A stretch of 64,000 bases of DNA from Takakia lepidozioides (lineage: Eukaryota > Streptophyta > Takakiopsida > Takakiales > Takakiaceae): positions 8,804,001 through 8,868,000 of the forward strand of contig CM060733.1 in assembly GCA_030704615.1 (NCBI GenBank), in the 5' to 3' direction. The first letter of the stretch is position 1; every line of letters begins with the position of its first letter. The notes beneath the pieces were generated by a model. The model saw only the letters and a program-made list of their open reading frames with translations. It was not told where the DNA came from and ran no database searches. Shown one piece after another: positions 14,552-28,267 of this stretch. The position numbers and the translations under genes are program-made.

Positions 14552-17500
14552 CTAGTTGGGCGTATCATCATCTGTCCCATCCTCATGCTCCGGTCCAGCA
14601 CCCTCTTTAGACCCTATCCCCTGAGACTCCTCTTCCCCATTTGCACGCCCATGCCTTGACCTTTTTCTCCTCAACCCCTTCCAATTTGCCCCCGTGTTTT
14701 CTGGTCTCAAAACTACTCTTAATCGACTAGCACCCTCCTTGGAGACTACTGCAGCATGTCCACTATCTACGGAAGTATCCCCAAGGGGGGTCTGTTTAGT
14801 TGATTTTCCTTTCTTCGTGGGGATACATTGCTCTTTCTTACTTTCAGGCTCAGCCCCACCTTCACTACACTCATCGTGAGGATCCGGGCACTTGATTTCA
14901 GCAGCAACAGGCCTCTTTTTCCCACCAGATGGAGTGTCTTTCCCATCCATGTCTGTGTCAGATATAAGCTGGGCCTCCTCGTCTGCAACTGAACTTTTTA
15001 GATTGAGTTCACCATTTGAGTTAGATTGAAATCCCTCCTCCCCATTTGTGTCAATTATCACTGATTGTTGCTGCTCTTTCCTCTTACTTCTTTTGAACAG
15101 TTTCACTTTCACAGCTTCTAAAACATCCTCTCCATCCTCAACTGCTTTCATCCATTGTGAATCACTCAAAACATCTGTGTACAAAACCTCTTTCCGGGAC
15201 CGCTTTCCAGTGACCTGCATACAATCAAGGGGAATTAGAGTTTGAATGTATATGAGGCGGACTTAACGCAGCTGATACCATGAGTAATGGTTCAAACACT
15301 GTCTCTAACCAAACTCTAAAGGACAGAGCGTCTCAATGTCCAGAGCATATCCCAAGGTCAAGTCGGTCAACAGTTGTGCTGGCTTCCAACTTACATTACA
15401 GAACAAATTTCTCCTAACGGCATAGACCCAAACTTCGCATAGCTACTGACACGGGCCACACTTTTCTCATCCTCCACCAGACCAGAGAGAAAAGGACTAA
15501 CCTGACTGCCATCTGGATTGGACTCAGAGCCATCGCCCTCAGTACCCCTCCCTTTGGAGGTATCATTCAGAAACACCCAGTCTGGGACCTCGTGTTCTTC
15601 TAGCAGCCGTGAGCGGTAACCCTCCTCTTTCCGCCGATGTTCATCCATCTCTTCAAAGATCCCAAACTCATGGTCCCCACGTGCAGACAACCGATTGATT
15701 TCCCGTTCACTGGGAACATCCGTTCCCAGAGCATCTGTCCCTCGCTTCATTATTTCTTCAAGCATTTCTCTCCTCTCTTGAGCTGCAAGCAAAAAGCAGT
15801 CAAAACTTTTTGGAGGGAGCCTAACACAGAATTTTGACAGGGGAAGAGAACGACCAAAAAGATGTCAATTAGTACATCTGCTAGGAGCCAAAACAGCCCA
15901 AGGGACACAAGTAGATCCACACACTAGAATCAAAGAAAGCAAAGTACAACAACTCAAAACTCAAGTGCAAGACAAAGAGGAAGAAAAACTTGTTATGTCA
16001 CTAGGACGGCCTACGGGACCAAAAGAAACTTACCAATGCCATTGCCAAATCAAAACAATGCTTGAAAGCTCCCATGAAGTTTTCTGGGAGAGAGGAGGAA
16101 CAAGGGGGGGGGATGGGTGGATAACAGTATGACTCTAATAAATTACCCTAGAACCACGTACCCGTGGAAGTAGTGTTGAACAGGCCAGCCTGTATTACTT
16201 TGGCATCAATACCCATCTTAGACTTGGCCCGGTCAAGAATCTCCTCCTCGATGGAGCCTACGCTCACCAATACAAAGACACGCACCTCCTTTTTCTGCCC
16301 GATCCGATGTGCACGGTCCTCTGCCTGCTGATCCATCTGAGGGTTCCAATCACTGTCAAACAGTATCACTGTGTCGGCTGTTTGAAGGTTGAGCCCCAAC
16401 CCGCCTGCTCGTGTGGACAACAGGAACATGAAATAAGGGGAGTCTGGCGCATTGAACTGCTGGAGGAGCATTCCCCTTTCCTCTGTCTTTGTTGTCCCGT
16501 CCAAGCGCAAATACTTGAAACCGGACCACTCTAAATAATCCTCTAAAATGTCCATCAGACGTGTCATTTGAGAAAAGAGCAGGACACGGTGCCCTGTTTT
16601 TTGCAACTTCGGTAACAAACGGTCCAGAAGTTCAAATTTTCCTGAAGAGCGAATAATTTCATCACTCTGGCGTGGATCATAATCACGTCCCTCGAGAAAA
16701 AGGTAGGGGTGATTGCAGCACTTTCGCAGCTGCATTGCTGTGTTCAACAGACCCCTTGACTTTCCTGTTCCTGCATTTCACAACATGCACTTATATCTGA
16801 ATATACGGGTGTCCCTCTTTTGTGTTCTCTGACAATCTGCAGCTCAATAATCCACAGCATCAAAGCTACAGCAAACAAAGTCACACAATCTTCGATAGAT
16901 CGTTCTGCTATGTCAGAACAAACCACCTAAATTCCATCACGACAAAACTGCAAATTTCTACTTCTCGACAACTACTCGGTTATAGAGCTGAGTTGACCAT
17001 AATTTTGAATTGATCAAGTCAGGTAGATGAGGTGTTCTATGCCACAAAGAGGTAGGAGTATACCAGAATCTAAGCCAACACGGCCAGAATCGACGATCTG
17101 ACGATAATACAAGCGTTGCCAGGCAGAGAGATCACATTTAAGAATGACTTGTGTCTTTCCAGGCAGAAACTTTTCCACTTCAGCTTTCTTCCTCCGCAGC
17201 AAAAAGGGACGAATGACCTGCCTCCATAAAACCAACCCCCCCCCGCAAACAATTATGGCATTTTCGCCCTGAAAGGAGATGGACACTCAGTTGACCTTTC
17301 CTGAGAGGAAGTCAGAAATGATAGAGCGACTCTTAGATGAGTTACAAAAACCCAGCCTGGCGAAGCCATCTGGGCCTCAATACATAGGAACCCAGTCTCC
17401 TCATTTGCAATGCCCTGCACACATGATACATGATGGGGCAGAGTGTATAGGCTGCCCAGGCTGACTCTGATAGACCAACCTGGTGGAGACGGCGAATAAC

Positions 17501-20500
17501 AAGGAGCTGCTCCTCCTCAGTGAGAGAAACGTCTGAGCGATCAGCAAATGGTGCGTTGAACCACTCCTCAAAGTTTTGGCTGGAGTTGAAGATAGCTGGC
17601 AGTAGAAAATTGAGTAATGACCAAAGCTCCTGCAAGCTATTTTGAATGGGTGTCCCAGTCAAAAGAAGCCTTCGCCGGATATGGTACCTGTGGCATGCAC
17701 ACATCAGCATATCATATAAATAATGGTAGTCTATAAAAGAAGTTCTATATACTTAAAAGGCTGAGATCTCAGGTTATATGTCACAAACACTTACCCTGTA
17801 ACAAGTGTCCGTGAGAGCATGCAGTCATGGTTCTTGAGGCGATGGCCTTCATCAACGATCATATAATTCCATCGAATCTTTTTCAGAAAAGCCTTGTCCC
17901 GCATGATGAGGTCATAGTGGGTCACCAATACGTTAAACTTGCCTTCCATTCCATACTCCTCCCTCATCGCCTTGCGGTCTTCAACACGGCCATCATATAC
18001 AACTGCTATTATACTGCAACCTCCCTTGTCCAGGCAAGCCCAATGAGGGAGGGAAAAAGACAGGAATGTCAGGGGCAGAATCAGGAGACCAAATCATTTG
18101 GCTTCCAAAGGATGCCTGAAGAGCTTTCAGATGAAACTGTGAAACAAATATGGAAGGATGACCTGAAGGGCTTAAAGGTTCAAACCAAACAGGCCAACAT
18201 TGCTGTCAGCAAATGGAGTGCCTCATGAAGACACAGAAGAAATTCACTCTAAAAGGTATCCATTAGACTTGCTGGTCATTGCACCTGCATCCTGTTAGGA
18301 CAGAGGGCAACTGGGGGATAGAGGGGGTAGGGGATAGGAGAGCAGAGTAGGAGCCACCACAGTTGTGGATGAGATAGCTTCCTCTAGTACTGACGTGTAC
18401 CTGAATATTCTGGGTTGCCAGATTGGCCATAGAAAGCTCTTAATTCTAGCATAAGACTGATGCAACTAATCACCCCAAAATTTGGACCTGAGGAAGAGGT
18501 GCAGAGCCAGGGACACAACCCCAGGAGGGATACGTAGCTGAAAAAATGCCTCTTGTGTTCTATGCTTTCAAAGAGGGGCCTCATTAGGCAAATCCAGCAG
18601 AACGTGTTTAACCCTCACAACCATGCCCACAGGTCAGAATTCCCATTTACAGACAAAGTAATTTACTGTGCAAGGGTAGGCAGCCACATAAGGCCAAACA
18701 TGGGGAGCACTGTAGGCCACTCCTTGAATCTATGTCAAAAGCTGAAAAGAAGAATGAGAGGATGAGAGAAGAAAGAGGTGCTATGTTAAGACAAACCACA
18801 TCCAAGCAGACACATCACTTTTCTTCTAACATGACTTGAATACACTTCTGAGGTAGCGGGACAAGAACTCACGTCGGTGCCCATGTGGTGAGCTCATGTG
18901 CCCAATTTGGTAAGACTGCTTTTGGTGCAATGATGATATGGGGTCCCGCCATCCCCTTGTTCTCCATCAGATACGCCAATAGGGCAATTGTCTGAATAGT
19001 TTTTCCCAATCCCATTTCATCGGCCAAGATCCCATTTAAGTTGTTATTATAGAGAGATAGCATCCACTGTAGCCCTTCAAGTTGGTAAGGCCGCAGTTGT
19101 CCACCTTCCAGCATTGCTGGCTGCACAGTGACCTGCAAAAGAATAAAATCAACCAGAACACTGATCAGTTCTAGTTAGCATTAACCCTCTCTGGCCCTCC
19201 CTCAGAGGACAAGTTCCAGGGTTTGCCATGACTAGCCAGGCCTGGAGGTGTGTGTTGTTTGTCAACATGATTTTGGACCTCCCACAGTCATGTAAGAAAA
19301 GCTGTGGTCGACCACTTGGCTCACACTGAGCCTTGCATTCTGAAAGATCAACTTGTCCTATGTTGAACACCATCTCAACGGCTATTTCCAAAGGTTGGCA
19401 CAAGATGATGTAGCAGGCTTGTTTCTTTCCATAGGAGTAAAGAGTCTACCCCTTGAGCTTTCACTCCCTCAGAAAACATGGCGTGCTAATGAACACAACT
19501 CACATTATTCGAAAATCGCCCTTCAAAAATCAGGCAAACTGGTCTTGCAAATTGTTTCAAATTTGAACTGAAACCTTACAATTTCCTCAATAGCATGAAC
19601 AGCTGAATTGTACTGCCGTTGCCCCTCCAACAAATCCCTCTTCTTAAAACCACCTTCCACTTCCGCATCTCCTGTAAATTCTTCATCTCCCTGCCTCTCC
19701 TTGCCACGCTTACCTCTGATCTTGGGGGATCCCAGGTCAGAAGCTGCCTCTTTCCCTCCTTCCTTGCTCCGAGGACAAGACACAATAGGATCCAATGTGT
19801 CTTTAGCCACATCCTTTGGATGCCCCTTCTCACGTATTTTGTCCTTCTTGGTGAAAGTATCTATGGGTTCTGCATCTTTCTGTCTCTGGACCATAGCCCC
19901 CAAGCGCTGGAGAAGGTCATCAGTCTTAGACAGCAGAGTTGTCAACCGCTCATTCTTACTCTCTTCCACCATCCGCATATAGGCTTCCTGATCATCGGCT
20001 TTTAATGCCTGAAATCGCAGCCGCTCAGCACGTGTCGCACGTTGTCGCTGCTTTGCATGCCATGCCTACATCACCCAACCTGCTCAAATTAAGGGATGCA
20101 TAACATGTCACATCTATTTGTTGCCCAACAGGTGGCCAACATTTGTGGCTTTGGCAAATAGAACAAGAACATATGAAGAAAGTCTGAAGGAAAAAGTGGG
20201 GGTTTACAGAGTCACTAAGGCCTATTCAACCTGCATGCCGTCATTGCGCTGTTTGCGGCGCTTCGTAGCTGCCTGGGCTTGCAGCTGGTACTCTCGAACC
20301 AGATTTAATAACTCATTGAAGAACTTCCGCTTCCTGGTGGTCTCTCTCACTCTCTCCTCCTCCTCCAGCCGCCTCTGTCTCTGCCCCATCTCCATACCCA
20401 CCCACCACTTAGAAAACATGCCATTAAACAAAGTTCAAAACGGCACTCAACTCGGCCATGTACTGTCAGCATGAGGGTAACATAAAGGTGCTGAACATAC

Positions 20501-23500
20501 AAACCGACTTAATGTACATTTGCACACATGTATCTTCTGATTGCTGCAGTCATGCATGCATCAACACAGCACATAGTAAGAATTGTATTCTGACTTCACT
20601 GTTCATCCAGGTATCATATTGTTTCTGTGCCTCTACGCTATCGAAACTCCTCTACACACCTTCAACCTTCTTGTCCTCATTCACAGCATTCTCAATCTCA
20701 ATTCACGGATACTTCAGAGGAGACCATCCTTATCATTAACTTACACCAATCTTGCACAGCAACTCAATATAACAGCGCACAAACAATTCTTTCTGGAGAT
20801 CAGATGTTTCTCAGTGGCTCGGAACCTGTTTACAAGTGTCTTTTGCGCCCCCTCCCCCACCCTCTCCTCTTCACAGTTTTACCGCTTTGTTGGTCTCTCA
20901 AGAGGAAAATGGTTGCCGGTGGGTAGTAGGTATTAAATCCTTAGAGTGACACCCCAACAATAGCTGTGAAGTTCAGAAACAGGTTGCATGGATGGATTCT
21001 CAATATTTCAACGTCTTTCGTGGGCCTTCAAACTTTTATCACTAACTTTGACAACTAATTTATAGCCTGCATTTACCCCACCCAACTCTTCAGACTGATT
21101 TCCGCAATCTCCCAAATGCCAAAGGCGCAGTCCCTGGATAGTTGCAGATGCGGCTACCATGCTGTCACATCTGTTAACACCTACAATTTTTCATCTAAGG
21201 TTGGACCATTCCTTGGCATACAGTTTTCCCAAATGCCATAGCAGTGGTGTTTGGGGAAGGTAAAGAGTGCAAGCCTTGGTAGGCTGCTAATTATAAGCTT
21301 CATCCCTCACTAAGTTGAGCAAAAAGTTTCTCTTCCATTTGTAAACTATCTCTGAGACCATGCATCTGTCCAGGAAAGAAGACAAGCCTGCCATGCATCA
21401 CAAAGCATAGTTACAACTATTCGAATCGCAAAATACAGACAGAATAACCTGTTCATATTCATACCTCGGCTTCCCGTTTTCGGCGCAACCGTTCATCTGC
21501 TTCTGTAGCAGGCATACTTGGAGTGTCAGCATGTGGTGCCCCGGGTTGAGATCCCACACTCCGACGAATGCGCATTAGACCCCAGTCAAATAGCTGGGTG
21601 TTTGGCCCCACACATTTTTCCTGAAGGCGGAGCTCTGCCACAACATCATTGCGTACTTTCTGTTGTACATTTCTCAGCTGCCACAATCCATCAGTGTCCC
21701 TCTGTTAGGAAAAGCAGCCTGGAGAAGTGGCAGTTTTACAAGTCTGCGAGTGCATGAAACATCTGATTACACTAAAACCATGAAAGTATTATCATGGGAC
21801 ACAAAATGTCTAAGTCATTAGTCACTTCTCAAAGTTTCTCCTTGCACAACAGTATAGAAATTGATATGAGGGGAAAGCCAATACTTTTGGGTCTTATAGT
21901 TAAAAGCCTGCAATTTCTACTTGAAATTCTCAACACCCTTGGCAGAACATGATAAAGCAGTGAGAAGAATGTTCCCTACAAAACTGTAGCAGTTTCTCGA
22001 ATAGGGTGCTAAGCCAATAACCCATTAGAGAAGAAGTTTCCGAAGAGGAAATAGTAAGGGTCTTGTGAAAATTCCTAAAACTAACAAGGTTGAAGATGCC
22101 ATCCTTGGACCTTGACTGGCAGCTGTGAAGAACCTGAAGTCTTGCACATGCACATACAAACTCATGCAGTGCAATAAAATACAGAGAAAGAGTAGACAAA
22201 ATGGGCAAAGAGATAATTTTCTTACCTTAAGAGCATACAATTCAATCAGATTTTTCTGCCGCAAGTCCTCCTTCGCAGGGAAGTCTGGACCAATTCACAA
22301 GATCAGAGAGATGTCCTGGGTTTGGACAGAACAGTAGGATTTCGAATTTGAGGGTGGGGAGCCAATGTCCTCACTGATGACTACCACCGCACAATTCAGA
22401 ATCGCACAAGGAGGGGTACAGGCTGAACACTTCAAACTCAGAAAAACAGATGCATAAGACAATATCCTTAATTTCAAATAAGCAAAGTTCAGGTCATGGG
22501 TTGACATGTGCCAATTGATCGTGCATACTGCTTGAGGCAAGGAACCAACCTTCAAGAAAAGCGTAAGTGTATGAGCAACTTGTGCTGTGGTTGCTTAGCC
22601 TTTAGTTACAGATCCGAGAAAGTTTTCACTAGTGACTTCAAAACGGTAATCTTTCGTATAGATTATGTGTAGATACCATTCAGCTTTCCTGCAATTACAG
22701 GACCTACATACCAGACGCGCTAACATCATGGATGGGCGAGTTAAAAACAATGGAGAAGAAGCCAGAAAGACTATACTGTCTGCAGGGGTGAGGTTTCAAA
22801 CATGGACTATGTTTGAAAATCTTGCTGCGAAGAATACCTCGAAGTTCATGTGAGCGGTAAACAAGCCTGCTCTGGACACGCCGCTCCAGTTCCCCCTTCA
22901 ATCCTGCAGCCGACCTAAACTTCGACCGCTGGTTGGTTACCACCTCATCAAACTCTCTAAGCAGCCCCCCTGGTGCAGATGTAGACAGCCCCCTTGCCAC
23001 ATGCAATGTATCCAAAAGGATTGCCTGCACCAATATTGTTCTGTAAGGTCACGGAAGCGCACATGGAAGCAGACAGGAATCATCTACCCTGTAAATACTG
23101 GGAAACTATCACAGGTAAGGATAGGCAGTGGACAATCCAGCCTGACATGCAATGCTTATTCATCAGTGCCTTCCTTGTTGTTTTACTTACATCTCAACAT
23201 ACAGATATGAGGAAGATAACATCAAGTTCATCATGAGAAAACTGAATGTCGAACATCCACTGTCAGGACAATCCAGACTGTCGTACGTGTCTGACTAGCA
23301 TGATTATAGAACTTCAAATTTGTCATGTGGTAAATCTTTCCCCAAGCAGGAATGGAGATGCAAACACAGGCAAGGAAATTGATTTAAATTTGCAGCAGGT
23401 ACAGTCTTGACCAGATAGATAGCGATCTTACAACCTTACCCAGATACCCCCCCGATGTGGTAGGTAATCCACAGACACGCCTGGTAGTGACACTTAGCAG

Positions 23501-25840
23501 GTCAAGCGCCTCACAAAACGTAAATCAATCGGGGGAAAGACTGACTATCATTTGCTTGACCATAGAGTGATCCAAGTGCCACATGCATTTGGCATTGCAG
23601 CAGAGCTCCTAATTGGCGAATACAGCAGGCATGGTGACTATCATTGTTTTACCTTGAAACCCTTGTGACAAGAAGTTTGCTCTTGACACAGCCAGAAACA
23701 AAAACGTCACTCATGCCCTAACTCATTAAAAAAACCCAGGAAGAAATGAATGTAAAAATTTGGATACCTCATTGTATGCCTTGCCGAGAGTTGCATTGTT
23801 ACACACAAACCCTCCATTCGGAGCTTCACCCTCCATATCAGAAGATGCACCTTTTGGAAAGAAGAGAAACAGACTTGAATACCAGCTTGTTTAACTGGAT
23901 CATATTAAGACAAAACTAACCTTTGCCAACTAAAGTGTGGTTCTTTCCTTCCCGAGAAAAACAAAACTAATCTACAAATACTTTCTTGCCAGGGATATCT
24001 AGAGCTCCCTGAGCAGACCCCTGGGGGTATCAACAAGCGGTACCACTGAAACTCTTCAAACTAAACAGTGTTCTTAATACTCAAAACCACATGCACATTT
24101 CAATTTTAAAATATGCCTGGTTCATTTGTAGAGTTTTGGAGTGATGGTCTTTCTATTGAAACCATGTCTGTAATCAGTGCATGACTGGACATACTGTGCA
24201 TGAGATACTTACAATGGAGGCTACAGTGACGATCACCTAACAAAGCTTAACAGATGAATAAAGTGGTCATTTCTAACTGTAGTTGCTTTTATAGGTGCTA
24301 AATCCAACTGGCCTTGAAAGTGCACATGCTACTAGGCATGAGTAGTGTGTGGATAGAATTTGGGACATACCACAGGAGGAAAAATTTCGGGCTTCATTTC
24401 CTGGTCCTTGCATATGCAAAGCATCATTTCTGTCCACCTGTCCAACCACCAAAGTAAAGGTTCCAGTAAGCAAGGCGTCAATTTGTGCATGCTACCAGGT
24501 ATACCAATCACCACAGGACTGCAAACACCCATAAACTAATGCCGAGGTAAGGGTAATGGTTATTAAGCTCCAGACTCTTGGAAATTCCCAAAAGATGACA
24601 ACAATGCAAAGTATCAGCCATTGGAATACAGAGAGAAACTCTGTTCTTCCATCTTACTACTATGGTTCTAGTCCAAGTCCAATCCCACTCGTTTCGCCAG
24701 ATCCTGTGGTCAGGGAAGAGTGCTGCAGTTTTAACAGTAAGGTCTAGATAACCAGCGTGGAAAAGAAAAATGCTACTCCCCCACTGTTAAATCTACTCAG
24801 AAATTTCTCAATACTGTAGAGATGAGATTCACACCCAAAAGGCTTTCGAAATGTGCAAGAGAAAATTTCAGCACTATCAAACTTAACCTCCTGCAGTTGG
24901 GATAAAAAAGTTATGTGCACTTTACATCTCAAGGGCCAGATCTCTGGAACAAAGGGTAAATCATTCCACAGCTTGCTTTCCCTTGAATGTTAGTCATCCT
25001 CCTTGAAACTAATAATGAGTAATGAGATGCAAATTCAGGGTGCCAACCTTAAGTTTGTAGAAGGATGAATTCAAGGTGAGGTGGTGGTACCAATGTCAAG
25101 ACAAGATACTCAAAACCTTTTGAGGTGATCAGTTGAAAGCATTACTGTCAAACCTGCCAGTTTTGGAAGAGAGTAGATTTCGAGTTTGCAGTTTTCAATG
25201 ACAGGTTGGTAAAAGGGATTTGTTAACGAAGCTGTAAAGGGAACCATTGTTCCAAAATTGACTGAGCTGAAAGGTGCCAAATATCTACTCCAAATTTTCT
25301 TTCATGTACAAGTGGGACTCAAGCAGTACCCAAAAGGCCAGCCACTACGCTGCAGTAATAAGAAAGCAATGCTTACTAACACAGAACAGCATGTCCACCA
25401 GCTGGGAAAAAGTGATTCTTGTGCCTGTTTAGTGGGCATGATCGAGTGGACATCAATCATTACTGAAGGCAGTGCAGTGGGCGTTCTTCCAAGAGAGATG
25501 CCCTGTAGCATGCATAAAACTACTTTGGGGTACAAATTTTTGCCTCATGCTGAAGCTGTAATGACGGACATGTGAAGTTTATTGTATAATATCTCTGAGG
25601 GCCGCTGTTTGAGACTGGCAGACAAACTGTGTCACCAGTTTTCACCAGTTTTATGGTTCAATACTGCTGTGAGCATAAAACCCTTGGAGTGTGTGGGATA
25701 TACCTCGGTGAAATGTCATGTAATACTTTGAACTAGCCACCCGAAATGAGCTTGAATATAGTGCAATCTTCCATACAGACCGTTGTCAGCTGTGTGAAAG
25801 CTTTGCCGGTTGTGCACGTTATCTCCCCGAGGGCCTACAC

Positions 25841-25878
<38 letters not shown>

Positions 25879-26376
25879 CTTGCAAAGAAAAGTAGGATTA
25901 CCACAGATAAGCACCTGAGCCTTTTGATCGACAGGGTCTCCATTCTGCCCTACTGGCCCAGAGGATGACAAGAGTGAATCATGGGCAATAGATTGTACTC
26001 TCTCGAACAGTGGAGCAGACAGTGACACACTGCGCGAAATCGAAGCCAGGGCATCCAACAATGCCTTTATATCCTGCACCTGTTTTTCAGTGTATGCAAT
26101 CTGTCCTTCATTTATATCTCCTGGCCGAGTGTCCACATATTTACTGCCCACCTGTCCCAACTCTTTCTCTGGAAGGCTGCTGTCGCCACTATTTTGCACA
26201 GTGTCTGAAGCTCCTCCAAAATCGTTCTCTAATCCGTCCGTCCCGTCTCTGTCCGATTCCAGTCTCTCTCCATTACCGTCGGAAGAGCTTTCTAACCTCT
26301 TCCCTAAAGACTGGGCTTCACCCCCTCTCTCCATATTATCAGAAATCTTGGCAAATTGCCCTAACCAAACACTCAT
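14552..26376 (-). CDS. SWI/SNF-type chromatin remodeling ATPase, MINU/CHR12-CHR23 class
   Basis: Nuclear Snf2 ATPase that slides or evicts nucleosomes. Exons read: 25915-26376, 23768-23850, 22838-23024, 22226-22284, 21465-21701, 20231 to about 20380, 19580-20065, 18873-19132, 17795-18013, 17480-17687, 17064-17217, 16162-16770, 15502-15782 and 14552-15214. Domain order: acidic N-terminus; QLQ-like and charged helices; HSA region ([38 protein letters not shown]); helicase motif [12 protein letters not shown]; motif II DEGH; motif [14 protein letters not shown]; then [22 protein letters not shown] and [12 protein letters not shown] Ser/Lys-rich tail with [12 protein letters not shown] follows. 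[14 protein letters not shown] after the ATPase points to the MINU class rather than BRM or SYD. No bromodomain, as expected. Phase shows one small exon between 23851 and 25914 that I could not place. Confidence 0.92.
25844..25876. repeat. CT/GA dinucleotide repeat in intron 1 of the remodeler gene
   Basis: Sixteen or so CT units lie about 40 bases inside the intron after exon 25915-26376. On the gene's sense strand this is a GA tract. Confidence 0.85.
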
Positions 26377-27558
26377 AGATCACACGGATTTCCAGATTAC
26401 CCTCACCCCAAATCCTCGTCCATTCGAATCCCTTCCCCTGTCCCGCCTGCTCTGTGTACGTAGCACCTATGCAAATTTCGAGCCACAAAAGCAAGCTATT
26501 TGAAGCTTGGGAAGATATCACCGCGCTTTAAGATCATCCTTGGATAGCGCCAGAGCTTCTAACCATCTTCCTTCCCCTCGCAACAACGGAAGCAACAAGC
26601 TGACAGAGAGCGATGGCCTAAACAGCGGGGAGGCACCTTCAGGTCCGTGGTCCGCCCTCCATAGCTCCACGCCTTCCGTTCCTGCAACCCCTCTTTCTGC
26701 CGGAAGCTTCCCCCGGTCGCCGGATAAAAACAATACCAGAAAAAAGAAAAATACGTGCTGCCCATAACGAAACCCTCCTCCTCACGGAACTTAGCGCAAG
26801 GGCAACGAAAGCTAATTATTCGTTTTTTTTTCTTTGTTGGAATTTTTGTTCTTAAAATTTTAAGGAAACAGTCCACAATTCAGGCCCTTGAGGAGGGGGA
26901 AAAATTAACCCCCTTTCATTTATGGGCCATTTATGGAAATCAACTCCGACCAATTTTTTTTTTCCTACCAAATTATTTCTAATCAGGATTATTGTAATAT
27001 GTCAAAAATTATCTTGGCTAAGAGCTCATTTAACTTTAGCTTAAACATTGAGCCAGACTTTGCACTACGATACGAAGGGAATTTCTTCTTCTAGAATTCT
27101 CCAGGTATAATATCTGTGAACAATGCCTTGTCTACCAATGTAGACGTTCCGTGATCTCTTCTTTGTTTTTCTTCATTGAGAAGAAGACGTATGACCACCT
27201 CAGTTGTTAAGTTGGTTTTGTCATGTTAAGGATACCACGAAACTGTCATAGGATTCAAATAAGGTTGCTAGCAGCACTATTGCTGCTAGTTCATGAGAGA
27301 GAGAGAGAAGACCCCGGCCGAAGTCGACGTAACTAAGAGCCACTTCGCCTTGCCTGCCCCCTTTCAGAGGTAGGCCCTATAAAAGGAAAGGTGTCCTATG
27401 GGACACCAAGTGACCGTAGAAAGTAGAGGAGTCTGTGGTACCCTTGGGGACCTAGGGTGCGTTTGAAGTGTTGGATTCCAATTGGCGTTTGTTGGTGATA
27501 ATAGCTGTGAGTGAACGGAGTGTCGTGAGGCAAATTGCTTTGAAGCATTTGTGGATGG
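26377..27558. other. 5' flank of the remodeler gene and border of the transposon block
   Basis: Presumed 5' UTR and promoter of the minus-strand remodeler gene (AT-rich after 26815, with runs of T), then unassigned sequence. A short GA run lies at 27297-27312 and a TATAAAAG at 27378. No protein domain recognised. Confidence 0.4.
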
Positions 27559-27872
27559 GAAGAGGAAAACACGAATGCTGATGCACTTACACGGGTTGAT
27601 CCTCCTGTCAACAGGCCTATGCTGACCTGGTTACTGCTGATGCTGCCCCTCCTCCTGATCCTGCTCCACTTCTCAACCTTCTTTGTGCTGATCAGCAACC
27701 CTTGGCCCTAGATTCTCATGGCATATTGGCTGTTTGGGGCTGGTCTAGCCTATTAGATGAGCCTGGTTGATTTATTCATGTGTTAGTATGTGTGGTGGAT
27801 CTATCGCTTCGCGAGAATTCGGATGGTTTGGTAAAAGTTCCTTGTTGTGTTTCAGCCCTTCTCTTTCCTAGG
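27559..27872 (+). pseudogene. Displaced RNase H end and linker of a Ty3/gypsy Pol
   Basis: The plus strand reads NTNADALTRVDPP, the usual end of a gypsy RNase H domain, then a proline-rich linker (PYADLVTADAAPPPDPAP). It fits as the direct continuation of the RNase H in element A, which breaks off at 27872 after DIVYKKG on the opposite strand. So it looks like the missing piece left in the other orientation. A second, related element could also have supplied it. Confidence 0.5.
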
Positions 27873-28240
27873 CCCTTCTTGTAGACTATATCCATGTCAA
27901 ATTCCTGCAGGTACATAGCCCATCTAGCAAGTCTACCATGAAGTTCTATTGGCTTAACAAGAGGCTTTAGTGAAAGATGATCAGTCTCTACCACAAACCG
28001 GCTGCCATGTAAATATTGCCTGAGATGTTTCACACCAAAGACCAGGGCTAGACCCTCCTTATGAGATATGGAATAATTCCTTTCATGACGATCTAGATGA
28101 CGAGATGCATAAGCTATGACATGCTCCTTGTCTTCTACTACTTGGCATAAGATTGCAGAGATGGCAACATCAGATGCATCAGTCTGAAGCAAGAAAGGTA
28201 ACTCAAAGTTGGGAAACATCAGGATGGGAGCTGAACACAA
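27873..28240 (-). pseudogene. Element A RNase H domain, truncated
   Basis: Contains PFLLQTDASDVAISAIL, YASRHLDRHERNYS, the KEGLALVFGVKHLRQYLHG helix and VVETDHLSLKPLV. These carry the Asp and Glu residues of the Ty3-type RNase H core. The domain stops abruptly after IVYKKG where the inversion border lies. It is separated from RT by a stop and a short gap at 28241-28267. Confidence 0.8.
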
Positions 28241-28267
28241 AGCTTTGCGAAAGGTGTCAAAAGCAGC

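Noticed and set aside
14552-26376. BRM or SYD orthologue
   Set aside because: No bromodomain or SYD-type extension; the segments [14 protein letters not shown] and LFDWGLMR plus the C-terminal GKRSRKEV fit the MINU class better.
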